Assembly (NCBI RefSeq): GCF_901709675.1
Contig: NC_051097.1
Location: forward strand, 7,478,039-7,542,038
DNA from: Syngnathus acus
Lineage: Eukaryota > Chordata > Actinopteri > Syngnathiformes > Syngnathidae
Direction of reading: 5' to 3'
DNA length: 64,000 bases
Every line of letters begins with the position of its first letter. Within the stretch, counting starts at the first letter, position 1. The notes below the pieces were generated by a model. The model ran no database searches and had not been told where the DNA came from. It saw only the letters and a program-made list of their open reading frames with translations. Positions 26,873-38,938 of the stretch are shown piece after piece. The position numbers and the translations under genes were made by a program.

Positions 26873-27150
26873 CCAGAATGAGGTAAAGATGCCATTTTAA
26901 GAAGTTTTTCCTAAAACTGGTTCTCAACAGTGGAGCAACTGTGAAAAAAACGTTGGCAAAAAGTACCAAAGTGAGACATCGCCATGCGGTACAGTGAGAT
27001 CAACATATACGTCAACGTAGCAAGCTAGGCTATAGCTATTGTCTTTTTTGTGATGCTTCCATAGCAGTTGCTTACTGATAATTGAGCTTAAACAGAGTTC
27101 CCAGGTTTGTTTACAAAAGGGTTTACAACGTTCTTTGGTTACAATAAACA

Positions 27151-27168
27151 AAGGATAAAGAATGACAG
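27151..27168 (+). repeat. Dispersed repeat core, degenerate copy
   Basis: AAGGATAAAGAATGACAGC equals the family core with an internal TATA missing (GAGGATAAAGAATATATGACAGC in the copy at 40012). The flanks are only weakly similar. Confidence 0.35.
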
Positions 27169-27489
27169 CACGTTTGTCTTTTATCCTACTCAGCGCTGAC
27201 AGTTTAGCGACCGTTGCTACATTTAGCAACTTTTCCGACTTACAGTACAAACCTGGACCTTCAAATAATTTTTTATATACATATATATTTGATGGCTAGA
27301 CAGGCACTCCGGAGATGCTACGAGCAAGAAAGTGGATTTTCATTGAGAATATTCAACCTTCTCTCGAAAGCATTTGATGGTACGACAAACAGTCCGAGAG
27401 GCCTGCATCACTTTTTTGGTTTAACATCCTTGGAGTCTTTACAGCTCCTCTACATCAAAAGTTTCTCTTCGGGATTTATAGCGCAATAA

Positions 27490-28074
27490 CATCATGCCAT
27501 TCCAGCTTCATCCATATTTAATTGGCCAGATAATTTGCATCTTTATCTTCATTTCATACAGAATTGAATCCATACAATTTAGTTTTAAAAATAAAATTGC
27601 AACCACTGTGAGGCTGGAGGACTCGCAGAAGGGTAAACAGTATGCTTCATCATCACGACCTCCATTACCATCATGCTTTGGTTTCCATCACGCGCATTCT
27701 CATTTCCAGAGCAGATATTGGAAAATGGCTAGACATGTTGTTATCTTGCGTATCTCTTTAAGTGGCAGAAATGGATGCAGAGTTTAAGAGTCCATTTCTG
27801 ACCGTAATGGTACAATCAATATTAATGTACCCCGTGGGGTTAATTATCGGACTCCAAGGTTACTGCTTGTACCTGTTCCCCGAGCAGCAATAATCAAAGG
27901 ACGATAACAAAAGAACAGTCGGACCAGTCATAGCAACTTTTAATGTAGCTTTTTTTTTTCAATAGTTTAGAAGGCTGATTGGAAGATGACGTATTATGGA
28001 AAATTTACTTTTTAAGCGGGTCTCTCGAGTGCCTGTCCACCCATCTAGTGTGAAATTAAACAATCAAGGTAATG
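27490..28074. other. Block resembling a conserved non-coding element
   Basis: This unique, balanced sequence lacks simple repeats and contains many homeodomain, POU and GATA-like words (TTTAATTGGCCAGATAATTTGCAT, split over 27517-27540, and ATCAATATTAATGTA). Its texture is like known vertebrate developmental enhancers in large introns. That is an impression only; there is no alignment to prove conservation. Confidence 0.25.
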
Positions 28075-28094
28075 TTTTTTTTTTTTTTTTTTTT
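28075..28094 (+). repeat. Poly-T tract (T20)
   Basis: Twenty consecutive T bases. Confidence 0.9.
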
Positions 28095-28550
28095 AATCTT
28101 ACTATCAGAATATGTGTCTTTGAGATGTATAATATAAAAGTATTGGGTGTCAGTCAAGGTCATTATTGTTAACAGAAAAACAGTTTTTAAATATTGCCAA
28201 TTAACTTAAATTAGATTTTATAGTTATAAAATTCTTTGGTTAATATGTCCTTTGTTTTTATCTTTGTCCATTCTAATTTATTTTGACATGAGTTTTCAGT
28301 GTTTATTTTAAATGTATTACTAACTTAGGGCAGGTTGCTTATTTTATTGGACTTTTTTTTTTTCTTTTATCTTGCGCTCTACAAAAATTAATTAAACTAT
28401 TGAACACAGTTCAAAGTATTTGATTTAAAACAAAATTCAAAACAAAATAAAAAAACAATAATGAAAAATCTAATTGTCATTGTCTTTCCGGACGCACACA
28501 GCTAAACAGTTTTTTGTTGTTGTTTTTTTTTCCCTCAAACTGTTGGGTCC

Positions 28551-28572
28551 ACACACACACACACACACGCAC
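28551..28572 (+). repeat. (CA)n microsatellite
   Basis: AC repeats ending in CGCACC. Confidence 0.9.
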
Positions 28573-29741
28573 CAATATTTTGGGCCGCACACTTGAGCAG
28601 ATTGGGAGCCCGTGGAGGTTAAATAGCAAACATAAAATGTGTTTACTGTGGAAATTCCAAGTAAGATTGCTAATCTGTATACAAAATAGCCGCCCATCCC
28701 CTCGATTTCAAATGTGTGACCTGGTTTACCGAGTGTGTGTGTGTGTTGGGGGGGGGGGATTTTACTTGTATTCTCATTGTATTCTAGAGCAACATCTATT
28801 ATTCACCCACTGCCAACTGTTTGCTTTTCTCCTTGAAAACAGAACAAATGGAAGTCATCCTGTTAGCGTCTTTCCAAGACAAATTTGGATTGATCAACCC
28901 TAATTTATTGAAAGAATCAACATTTCGTCTCACGGAGACGCCGCGTTGGTTTCGCTTTAGGTGTCGCGCTGTCATGTCGGACAAGTGGGGAGTGACGATG
29001 GCGGCTCATTAATAGCGCTGACATTTAGCGGGGTGAACTTTCCGAGGCACGCCGGAGCCTTCCTGTCATTAACAACTTCATTGGAATAGCATTCATTATT
29101 GCAACTATACATACAAATCACTGTTGTCATTTAATCACCACATGGAAGCCTTTAGTCAGACATATTTTTAACACAATCTTGTTTTATTGGGGATTTTTTT
29201 TGGTTTAGACTTTGGCATAAAAATTAGGTACTGAGGTTTGCCTGCTAGCTAAAAAGAAGGTATTGGCCAAGGCTAGACAAAGCCGCCAGTGCATTTTCAT
29301 GCAGACTAGCTAATGGTTAGCTAGCCGCTAACCTGACAACAGCCAACTGTTTGCTCTCATTCGGCGCCACCCACGTCACTCACCAGATGAAGGGGGCTTT
29401 TAGTTTTAGTGAAACGTCATGGTGAAAACCGGCAATACAAGTGACGCAATGTGAGCTTTAGATGAGCTGAAAGAAAAGCAAAGAGAAGCACAACTCCTTC
29501 CAGGCAATTGGACTTCTTTTGCTGAGCCGGCACCCACCCACGCTGTCCTTCTCCCAGAGTGGGCTGTGCAGCCATACAGTGTAGTTGATGTCCTTTCTAC
29601 GTGGAAGGAGTCATAAAACAACCCCCCCCTCACCACGGGGCTTCTGTCTGGGCCCCCATTTAAATGAGAACCACTGAGCTTGGCCCAGTTAAACAGTGTC
29701 TGCCAGTATTTGACCCACCAGGGACTGATCTTGGAGATACG

Positions 29742-29794
<53 letters not shown>

Positions 29795-30420
29795 CACACT
29801 CGCAAACACGATGTACAAACACAGAAAAAGTGCTGACGCTCAACTGCGATCTCAAGTTGCGAGCCGTTACCGGAACCACAGAAACAAAAGCTGGAACTAA
29901 AAGGGAAAAAGGTCAGGAAGTGAAGAGGGAGGTTAGGGGGGGGGGGGCTCGGTCATTCGTTGAGAAAGTCGCCTTTCTAGCTCTCCTGTTACGTTCCGTT
30001 CTCAGCAATAAAAGTTCATGGGTCAGTTTGACCCAGACATGTAATTTATATGTTCTAAAAGTGTCATAAAAAAAAAAAAAGACATAACTCCATTACTAAC
30101 CATTCCCATTAAGTTTATTTATCACTCCGGGACATTCTTCACTGAAGAGAACTTTTTTTTTCTTTAAGTAAAGATGGATAATATATCAACTTTTTTCCTT
30201 TTTACACATAGCAAGTTCAAAACCAACAACTGAGTTTCTTCTACTCCTACTGTTTACTTTAAAGTGGGTCAATTTGAATGGTAACAAACCTGCCGGGTTA
30301 ACGTTTTAGGAGCCGCCGACGTATTCCGCCGCGATTGCCGAGACTCGTGCATGCACGATTACACACGCAAATCGACCGGACTGTCAATTTGTCACATTCA
30401 TCACGTGCCCTGCCTGACTC
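28573..30420. other. Non-coding stretch rich in simple repeats
   Basis: Contains G11 at 28748-28758, the long (CA)n at 29743-29799 and G12 at 29936-29947. The 157-codon minus frame at 29406-29879 reads through the CA tract as alternating Cys/Val and is an artefact. Confidence 0.6.
29743..29799 (+). repeat. (CA)n microsatellite, longest in window
   Basis: About 57 bases of CA, interrupted once by CG near 29788. Confidence 0.95.
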
Positions 30421-30900
30421 TTAACACACATTAGTGCAAAGTGAAAGTCTGTGGGAGCAGATTAATTACATATAAAATGCTGAAACTTTTAATTTAGCAC
30501 CTCATTTCACTCTGTAAAAAAAGTTTACAGGCTGGCATTCTGAGACAAATTTAATTCTACCCTCCTTTCCTCCATCTCCCCCCTGTTAATGGTCTGCTCT
30601 ATTTTAAAAAGTCTGTTTGGCAGCTATGCAGATAACAGATGGAAGAAAAATGAGGGGAATTATGAGAAAGACTGATTTCCTGAGGATGAATGGTCTGGTA
30701 TTCGCAGATTTATCTGAAACAGACTTTCTCAGACTCACTGTTATTATTGAATAAACACACAAATCCCCCCCCCCAACTTACACACATGCGCGCACACTAC
30801 CGCCATATGCAGACAAACAAGACTCATAGAAGAAAGCTAAGAAAAACAGGAGCACCCTGGATTTGGAAATGCAAATATTGGATGTGGTGAAGAAAGAGTA
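30420..30900. other. Block resembling a conserved non-coding element
   Basis: Positions 30420-30700 are A/T-leaning but complex, with motifs such as GCAGATTAATTACAT, TTTAATTTAGCACC and CAGCTATGCAGATAACAG. This resembles vertebrate enhancer-type non-coding elements. No coding frame is open. Conservation is inferred from texture only. Confidence 0.25.
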
Positions 30901-31879
30901 AATGAAGGAGACTGTTGAAACTCAAATGGCTCTCCTTAGAAACAAGTCCCACCCTTAAAATGAGAGAGAGGAAAAAAGGTTTGTGTTGTTTTCAAGTTAT
31001 TTTACAAGCTTGCTCTTTTAACGGCGAGAAACCGTTGGGATTTTACGAGGAAGATTGTTCAAAAAACTGTTGAAGCTAGAATGGCTCCCGCGAGAAACGT
31101 GGATGGCCTTGCTAAATAAAAGTTTGTGCTTTTAAGGAGAGTTAAACAGTACAGAGCGTTCAGGAAATGGTTGGAAGCAAAAGAAAAAAAGAAAAATTCA
31201 AATTTGGATCAGCACTCAGTCAATCACTAGTCCCATTTTAAATGAACTTAGTTGGAACCACAAAAAATTTGGGTTCTTATGATTTGGTAGTAGCCAATGC
31301 CAACGATAAAATAAAATTTTGCCTGCCAAATGTTGAGAAATTTGAAGGCTGACCAACATTATTTTAGGAAATTCCATTCCTATTGCAAGTCATTAACACG
31401 TATTATACAAATTGAGTGTTGCCAAAACAATTAAAACCCAATCCAAGGAAACTCTCAATATAAATCTGTCTAGTTTTGTTCCTCAATTTTTTGCGCATGC
31501 CTCCGCTTCTTGAAAATGAAAACATGCGATTCCCCCTCACCTCTCCAACAAGTTTATAGCAAAAAGAGCAAACACTGCCCATCTTGCAGGAGCCGTAATG
31601 CAAACCAGAGGCTACGACTCCCTCCGCCCCTCCCTCTTTCTTTGCACTCATCTCAAATTCGACTTAAGGACCGGCGAGGACTGCTACAGTTCCTCATGCG
31701 AGTCTTGTTAAAAGTCCCCAAAAACAAACACAGACTAACAAACATTTATCAGCGGCAGGTCGCTTTAAGAGCGCTGAGATAACAGACGAGGATGCTGATA
31801 AAGCGGAGACAGGAAACGAGGGGGGCCGGCGGGGTGGGGGTCTCCTGCTCTCGTCTTTCAGTTGGGACCGGTGGCCTCG

Positions 31880-31899
31880 CCCCCCCCCCCCCCCCCCCC
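31880..31899 (+). repeat. Poly-C tract (C20)
   Basis: Twenty consecutive C bases between GGCCTCG and GCCTGCC. Confidence 0.9.
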
Positions 31900-32210
31900 G
31901 CCTGCCTGTCTGTTCTACCGACATACATTGACCACAAGCCAGCCCGAGCCGATATTAACGCAGGGTCTGGTAACCAGCAAGCTCCATCACGCCACGGACA
32001 TGTGACACGAGGGGAAACGGCGCTCAGCTCCATTACGCGTGTGGTGTTTCCACACCAAATAACTCATTACACACCAATGGCGCTCTAATTCTTCGGGGAT
32101 TCTATATATTTGCTTTTTGGCCCGTACGCATCCGACTCGGCACAAGACAGGGCGCAAAACCAGGATTAAAGGTTTAGCTTTGTCAATCAGAGCGAGAACC
32201 CGGCGAGATT

Positions 32211-32260
32211 GAGAGAGAGAGAGAGCGATAGAACGAGAGAGAACGAGAAAGAGCGAGGAG
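32211..32260 (+). repeat. (GA)n-rich low-complexity tract
   Basis: An uninterrupted GAGAGAGAGAGAGAG stretch followed by degenerate GAACGAGA units. Confidence 0.85.
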
Positions 32261-32754
32261 GCTGATTATTCGCTCGACGCCTCCACGTGGGCGCCGTGTG
32301 ACTCAGGTGTTGGCGTCACCCCTATTCACTTCTCAATTATTTTCCACCCGGGGAGCGAAGATAGACCGACTCACCAGAGCGCAAGATACAGTATGGTGGC
32401 TGCCTTGAATAACAAAAGAGAATCAGGGATGAGTGGAGATGTGCTTGGAGCTGTTTTTCAAAACTGAAGGTCCATAATGATAATAAAAAAACAAAAAAAA
32501 CATTGAATACTAGAAAAGTGCTTAACTCATTCTGATTGTTCACACAATTGCATACAGGGTAAAGGAGGACGTGTCTTTTTTTGTTCTCAGAGTTTCTGTA
32601 AAGTTCACAATTAAACACTGTTAATGGCTTAAAAAGTTACATAAATGGTATAATAATGTGTTCTATGCTGGCCCACTAGTCTAAAGCCGTTATTCTGTTG
32701 AATATTGGGTTTGTGGGCTATAAAATAAAGCAGCAAAATCCACCTGTGTTTATT

Positions 32755-32850
32755 CTAAAGAGGCGGCCATTTTGCTGAAAATGGAGACCGAAGCGCTCAG
32801 GTAGCGACCAATCACGGCTTACCTGTTGATTTGGGTTTGGTGATGTGACG
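32755..32850. repeat. Probable decayed interspersed repeat (GGCGGCCATTTTGC)
   Basis: GGCGGCCATTTTGCTGAAAA, followed by GCTCAGGTAGCGACCAATCA and CGGCTTACCTG, resembles a family common in percomorph fish, where GCGGCCATTTTGCC precedes ACCAATCACGGCTCACCTG. The identification is from memory and not verified. Confidence 0.35.
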
Positions 32851-33687
32851 TTCACAAGCGGCGCTGTATAGAACATAATATTGTGAATAAAATGTTGGAC
32901 TTGATTTTAAAGTATTAAACAGAAATGGTGGTAATCTTTGCATACTTTTTGGACATTCTTTGCTCTAAAGTCAATTTTTTAGACTAGCTACACACTTTTA
33001 AGTTAACGCAAGGAAAACAACAAGCCAAATGACCAGCGGTTTTGGCTGTTTATCTGCAGTCTAAGCATTTTCCCTTTTTTTTTTTGTAATATCCATGTGC
33101 ATATTTAAAAGTACATCGCAAATCCCTAATCCTCTTTGCTAGGTAGAATAGCATGTATGGCAGCGGTACAACATTCATTTTCTCTGTCCTCGCCGTTACG
33201 CAGGCTGAAATCTGAAATGAGTGCATTTCGAGGAGACACGAAAATGCAGCGCAACAGAAAAACAAATATGACAGTTTCACTTACATCATCCACTCTGCCT
33301 TTTTAGAAAAAGACATGTTGCGTGTTTGACACAAGCAGCCCTACGACAACTCAAAAAAAGTCGTCACACAAGGAAAAAAAACATAAAAGAAAACATGTGC
33401 TACGGATTTCAGGCGACAACCCCCCCAAAACAAAAGTTACTGCTATTTTTTTTCCCGCCCCTCAAAGTTAGTCATTTCCATTTAAAATGACATGCCGGCC
33501 AGCGACTTCCTGTCAAGAGGATATTAGTGGTTGAGCGCCGGGGGTTGTCGAGGTGTGTGTGTGTGTTCAGGTCAGGCTGCCAAATTAAAGGGGAAGAGTG
33601 GAGTGTGCACTTACGCTCGCTCACAATGTGCTCTGTCAGCCCCCACCGCCTATAATGGCACGAGGAGGGCCACTTAGCGAGTAATCA

Positions 33688-33702
33688 CCCCCCCCCCCCC
33701 CC
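33688..33702 (+). repeat. Poly-C tract (C15)
   Basis: Fifteen consecutive C bases. Confidence 0.9.
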
Positions 33703-33822
33703 GGCAGTGTCCTCCACGCCATCCACTCCACCCCCTCCCTTCCAGATTCCTGCTCTGATCTCCAATCATAAATGAAGTGTGGATCAAGAGGACAGTGGTC
33801 CGCACACGTACATTCCCCCCTT

Positions 33823-33840
33823 GGCAGACATCCCATAATG
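33823..33840 (+). repeat. 18-base word shared with 41923-41940
   Basis: GGCAGACATCCCATAATG occurs exactly twice in the window; a 13-base part (GACATCCCATAAT) also occurs near 818. It resembles the CCCATAATGC half of ZNF143/STAF-type motifs, but the ACTACA part is missing. Confidence 0.45.
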
Positions 33841-34753
33841 ACGGAGCTCTTTGGTGACTAAAGAGGCCACGCAGACCTTTGAATGAAGGATGACTACGTC
33901 TAATGTGTTGGTTGGCCTTCGCCGCTTTGAAGGGCCATTTTCTGGTCGCAGGTAGGAAATGAGGCCACCCCCCTACCCCTCACGGTCATTACTCCCCATC
34001 TTGACCTGCTGACTGATTGCGACCAGGGCATATTATGCAATTATTTTCATTTTAGAAAAAAGCTAAACGTGCACTGAAGTGTCCTATCATTGCCCTACTC
34101 ACGCACATTACAGTGGAACCTCTGCACCCTCAGCACACCATTCATCCTGGGCCTATTTTGCTTTTTCATTGATTTGTACATAAAAGAGCATTTAATTTAA
34201 CATTTAATTGAATTTCTTATCTTAAATCATCCCTGTGTCATCAATCTAAGTGGCAATAAAGGGAAGATTTTTGTACAAGATGATGTTACACTGTCTGCCT
34301 GCATGTGTTGCTGCAGCGTTTGCAGTCAAAGGCCTACAAAAAGGTACCAAAAAAACTTTCATTGAAATATTAATTCTGATTAAAAATCTGAAAAGACCCA
34401 AAAGTTAATTATCTGACTCTGTAACTTTGTTCTCAGAAACTAAAAACAGCAACAATGATGAACACATGACCCTTCCGAACAAACATTGACTATTCGGAAT
34501 CATGCTCCGCCTCAACGAATCCCCTCTCCAATAGCTTTCCTTTTAAAAAGTAACAGATTCCATGGCTTGTGGAATGAGCGCTTGGCGTGCACTACTAGCA
34601 TAACGTGTATATTACGCAGGGGACACAGGTCAGCTACTTCGCTCTGGCTGTCAAGTACTTGTGGCGCACCGTGCTAATGGACTGCTAATAGAAGTGAATG
34701 TTGCTCCCCTGTAGTGGAAAGTGTCACATCGGGGTGATTAATGACACCCGCGA
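33841..34753. other. Non-coding stretch
   Basis: No exon is supported. A partial member of the GAGGATAAAG repeat family (3' half only) lies at 34291-34335. Confidence 0.45.
34291..34335 (+). repeat. Partial copy of the dispersed repeat (3' half)
   Basis: GCATGTGTTGCTGCAGCGTT then TGCAGTCAAAG matches the 3' half of the copies at 40012 (TGTGTTGATGCAGCGTTTG) and 42383 (minus strand, CATGTGTTGCTGCACAG). The GAGGATAAAG core is absent. Confidence 0.45.
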
Positions 34754-34790
34754 CCCCCCCCCCCCCCCCAACACACACACACACACACAC
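34754..34790 (+). repeat. Poly-C (C16) fused to (AC)n microsatellite
   Basis: C16 at 34754-34769 passes straight into about ten AC units. Confidence 0.95.
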
Positions 34791-36595
34791 TCCGAGGCCA
34801 CACTTGTCTATTGCTCCCTAACTTTTTTCGTCAACCTCCTCCTCCTCCTTTCCTTCCTCTTCGTCTCTCTCTGCGCTAATCGGTCCGTTCCATTGACTTC
34901 TTTTGTGTTCTCGTCATTCCCCTTCAACATTTCTCAGGAAGGCAATCGACATGAAAGCAATCGAGAATGTCGAGTCCAGCTTTATAAAACACAAACAGAG
35001 CAAGAAATGTGGGGGGAAAAAAATGGTTCCACCGGTGGGTGCAGTCACATACAACTTAACACCTCATCAGGAGTTACATTCAGGCCGGTGTTTGTAATGA
35101 AATATTGCGGTTTTCCAAAGCCGAGACTAAACGAGCTTGAAATTTGACAGATTTCAGACTGGAAAATAGAACAAACAGCCATTTGGAGTGACATCATTTG
35201 AGCTTGGAGGAGCCAAAGGAGAGCTGAAGTGAAAGTTGCCCTGCTCATTCATTCCAGTTGCGGCAAATGAAATTTAGATGGCACCGAGTTGATGTTCACT
35301 CTTTCCATATGAGATCACGACTCGTCATGGAATCGATAGATGTGAGGCAAAAAGTCCGCCATCAACCACTTTGCCGTATAAAGAAGCCCATCATGGCATC
35401 ACATGGCATTTTGGAACGTCACGATCTTGCCTAGCAAAAGAACAAACGCCAAAACTAGCATCCTTAAACAGCCAGCACACCTTCTTTTTGCCACTCTCAT
35501 AAATACTACATGAAATCAAGAACAGCAGCAAGCTCAGCAGCCGCTTTTCCTCATTCATTATCACTCGCTACCAGCCGACCCCGTGCATCTCTGACCCATC
35601 GCATCGCTCGCCTCTTTTACTAAGTAGCCTCTCGGCTCACCTGAGCGCCACAACGCGGAATGATAATATCCCCTCAATTACATGCCGTTGCCGACTTTAA
35701 TTGCGTCACGCTGGAAGCCCGTCGGGGTCGGCCAAGGGCTATCGTGTGAGGTAATTCCTGCGCGCACAATGCTCTCATTGTGCACGCAGGGCCGTGCTTG
35801 GAGAGTGACCGCTACGGTTGTAATGTTAGCGCCCCCCGAGGAGCGAGTTGTCAAGCGTCGGGAAAGCCTGCAAGAATCATAATGATAGAAATAACAGTCA
35901 CTTTTAACGGGGCGGCTCTCGGATCGGTCAAAGCCGGAGCGCTGCGGCGCTGATCGTAAAGTCTTAAAGTGCACTGAGTCACAGACTATATATATTAAAG
36001 ATCCTTTAACTTTTCCGCCTATAATCAACACCCGGAGGACACATCGTCAAAAAGGAGCATAAGAACGCCATTGTTGTTTGGGCACCAGCACCCTGAATTT
36101 GATTTAATACCTGCTCGACATTGTCATCATTGCCCTACAGGCGCACATTATCAAAATTTACAGTCAGTGTCGACATTTTTTTTTTTTTTTTTTTACACAA
36201 AATAATACAATTCTGTGTTTTGTTTTTCCTTAACTATGTGGTTTTATCACCTTGAATCACTCAGACTTCATAAATGGAGTCTTCATGAAATTGGCAATTG
36301 TGAGTTTGGTGCCAAAAAAGATCAGAGGAGGGCATTTAAATATTCAAAAAGAAATAGAGAAAAACAGTGAGACAATTTGGATGCACGCTCTTATTTTCTT
36401 TTGAATGTTTTGTTTTCGGTACTCCATACCAAAAATCGGGACTAGATACTCTCAATCAAGAGGCTAGGATTAGGGTAAAAAATAAAACGGATCAATAAAA
36501 GCCATGGAAGAATGCACAGATGAATAAAAAGAAAAAAAAAGTATACAAGTTTTTAAGCAGACTGACCAAGACCAAGGGGCTAACACAAAAGTGAC

Positions 36596-36610
36596 AGTGT
36601 CACCTAGTGG
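36596..36610 (-). promoter_or_regulatory. CTCF-like motif
   Basis: On the minus strand CCACTAGGTGACACT matches the CTCF core at 14 of 15 positions (A in place of the second G of GGC). Confidence 0.4.
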
Positions 36611-37279
36611 CCTGGAATGCACAATACCAGCCTGTAAACAACAAAATGATAGTGCCACTTGTCGCTTTTGCCGCAAATGCTCCTATGATTTCGATCCCAA
36701 ACACCGTGCCTAGAATTAGAGCCGTAACTGTAGCCTCTTATGAGCGCCGCGGCTAATGAAATCTTAACCAGTGCAAATGTTTTGAGGTATTCACTCTCTA
36801 AGCCTCACACGTACACACTCGGGCTTTTCGAGGGGCCCCGCCGGAGACACCTGAAGTACATCTGTTCTTGCACAAAGGCTTTCCAATCAAAATGCTGTCA
36901 CGCAGCGCCCTGCGAGTTCTCAGGCAGCTTCTATCTGCCTCAACCTGTCTTCTTTGTCACCAGTTCAGAAGGTTAATGAGAACTCTTATTTCCCAGAACT
37001 CACTCACAACTCAGATGGGGCTGCAGTGACGGCCCATACGCGTTAAAATGAGATTAAAGGAACCTCCCACGCAAATATAAAACTTGAATGGCTCTCTCAA
37101 TGGACCGCCGCCAGGGCCCAACAATGCTGATTTAGATTAGAACCACATTGGGCAGGACCTTCTGTTGTCATTAACATCCATCCACTTTTCCCATAGTTAA
37201 TGGGATATATGTCATATGTTGGAAAATGTTCAAGTGTAAAATAGGATAACAAAAATGAGGGAAAAAGCAGATTATGGAA

Positions 37280-37480
37280 ATCGGCAAGCCGATTAATCGG
37301 GCAGGTCCGATCACTAAGACATCTTCACTGTCACAAGGCACCTAGACTGCCAGAAAATACCAAAAAAATGAAACTGCTTGGCTACCTGTTAGCTTATCTG
37401 TCACTTCCTGCTTGGCTATCGTACGTCTGTCAGACAGGGGCACAAAAAAATGAAATCTGGCCGATTATCGGTATGCGTGT
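37280..37480. repeat. Decayed repeat fragments with GCCGATTAATCGG
   Basis: AAGCCGATTAATCGGGCAGG at 37294-37313 and GGCCGATTATCGGTATG at 37458-37474 flank about 140 bases. Related words occur near 1499, 17490, 55990 and 61422. They look like pieces of an old DNA transposon or MITE, but no terminal repeats or target duplications can be defined. Confidence 0.4.
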
Positions 37481-38280
37481 ACCCCGCTTAAGCACCAGGG
37501 GTGTCCCGGTGAGTCACTTTGATCGCGCAGTCGTTTTACACTAAAGACGTGAACCTCCAGCGACTTGAAAAACGAGTCCAGCTCATCAGCGCGCTTAAAT
37601 TAGCCCGTTAATTACACCGAGCTAAGACAATGTTCTCTTGCCGTATCGACTTCTTAATGGCCAGAAGAAGGGCCTTATTCCCATCAAGTCAATGACACGG
37701 GGTGGGGATGAGATCTCTGGGGCTCCTGTGGGCGTATTATGTCATTGCACCGTGCCCGTTAAAGAAACCGGACCCGTTATCCATTGCGGCTTTTCCTCTT
37801 TTCACTCATTAACTATGCAGGAGTCAGATGGAGGCCTGAAACGACCAGATAAGGTTGCTGGTTGCCAAATGTAAGCGTCTTTGCAAAGCTACAACTTCTG
37901 ACCTACCTCCAATAAAAAAATTTAAAAAAAAAGTTTGGAGAGGTAAAAAGCCACGTTACACTTCTCGGCCTTTTCCAGAAAGCTCCTACGAAGTCCTTTC
38001 CGGACACAAAGACGCTAGCTAGGCTTGTGACAGGTATAGCGAGCGCCCGCACAAACCAATTCCAACACCTTGTTCCCCATTGTTTGACATCCCATCTGAC
38101 TTGAGAAGGCAGCAGATTAAAGTAAATGACTCCGGGTGGCTTGCGACGTTATCTCAACGCTTGGCAGACAGCAATGAGAGCGAGAGAGGGGGTGAGAAAA
38201 AAAAAAAAGACTAAAGACTCGCCTGGAAATGTTCTCACAATAGAAACGTCACCCTTGTTTAGTTGAGAATGAGGAATGTT

Positions 38281-38294
38281 CCCCCCCCCCCCCG
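38281..38294 (+). repeat. Poly-C tract (C14)
   Basis: Fourteen consecutive C bases. Confidence 0.9.
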
Positions 38295-38871
38295 AATTCC
38301 GTTAGAGTTGACGTTTAACAAGCCCTCATAAGTGTTTTTCTTTAAATCAGTGACTAAGAGCGAGACATTTTTTTTTAGTTAAGGTTATAATGTTTCTTTT
38401 TGTATAGCATGCAAAAATGATTCAAATTCAACCAATTTGGTGGCACGACTATATGCAAGAATTATTCATGTCTCTGCTTTGTGGTGCTTTTTCCAATTTG
38501 TCCTTCGATTGTTTCCCTTTTGCAGTGCTTTGTTCAGTTTGATCATTTGTTGTGACGTCCGTGAAATTAAGATTTGTTTTGTTCAGTTTTTGCTATAAAT
38601 GCTAGAATTCCCCTCATTGTACTATTCACAGCATCAATTCATGCAAATAACAAGTCAACATTTATTCACAGAAAAACGCTGCCCAACTATGTCATCTCAA
38701 TGATGTCATCGAGATGACGCCCAAAATAAAAACACTTTATTCCGTAATGATAATTACCTGAGAAGTTAACCTGAGCTTTTAGTATTTTACTCACGTCTCC
38801 CATGCGGAGTTTACAGCCCAACTTTTCCTCCCAAAAATACAAGTCCCCAAAAAATGTCATGCGAACTTTAC
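38295..38871 (-). other. Start of first intron of the signal-peptide gene
   Basis: This A/T-rich sequence follows the donor at 38872/38871 on the minus strand. The coding frame stays open to 38687, but its composition is intronic. A second donor-like site, GGAGAC|GTGAGT, lies at 38795/38794; it would lengthen exon 1 to 48 codons and change the phase to 0. At 38759 the words TACTAAAAG, then CTTCTCAG|GTAATT, form a weaker acceptor-donor junction. Confidence 0.45.
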
Positions 38872-38938
38872 CTTGAGCCAGGCTGGTGCGGACCGTGGTC
38901 AGGAGCAGAAGCGGCAGCAGCACCGGCAGGGTGAGCAT
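38872..38938 (-). CDS. First coding exon of an unidentified secreted or membrane protein (signal peptide)
   Basis: The minus-strand ATG at 38938 starts a 22-residue signal peptide: a short start, a hydrophobic core (LPVLLPLLLL), then TTVRTSLAQ with a textbook S-L-A cleavage context. The exon ends at CTCAAG|GTAAAG, splitting the next codon after one base (phase 1). This is the usual phase between a signal-peptide exon and following Ig, EGF or similar extracellular modules. An in-frame ATG 19 codons upstream (38995) would put an arginine-rich leader before the core; the 38938 start gives the better signal peptide. No later exon is seen down to position 1, so intron 1 exceeds 38 kb. The rest of the protein is missing and the gene is not identified. 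Kirrel-, IgLON- or Eph-like cell-surface proteins have similar first exons, but nothing here selects among them. An alternative donor at 38795 is possible. Confidence 0.6.

Larger units (their letters stand above)
24381..27290. other. Non-coding stretch
   Basis: No exon is supported. A (CA)n lies at 26853-26872. AAGATGGCCACCTTTTGGGG at 25551-25570 and nearby TGATGTCACA words resemble decayed fish interspersed repeats. Open frames are short. Confidence 0.45.
30901..33687. other. Non-coding stretch with poly-C, GA repeat and old repeat
   Basis: No exon is supported. A C20 run lies at 31880-31899 and a GAGA-type tract at 32211-32260. GGCGGCCATTTTGC at 32762-32775 is a repeat remnant. A (GT)n lies at 33554-33566. 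Confidence 0.5.
34791..38280. other. Non-coding stretch
   Basis: No exon is supported. A T19 run lies at 36176-36194. ATTAATCGG-type repeat fragments lie at 37280-37320 and 37455-37480. A minus-strand CAG|GTGAGC donor-like word near 35640 has no matching acceptor. The 78-codon plus frame at 37638-37874 has no domain. Confidence 0.45.

Noticed and set aside
29406-29879. 157-codon minus frame
   Set aside because: It runs through the (CA)n repeat as alternating Cys-Val; low-complexity artefact.
32818-32840. Minus-strand CAACAG|GTAAGCC as another recursive splice site
   Set aside because: It lies in a recognisable repeat remnant and its lead-in is A/C-rich without a proper branch point.
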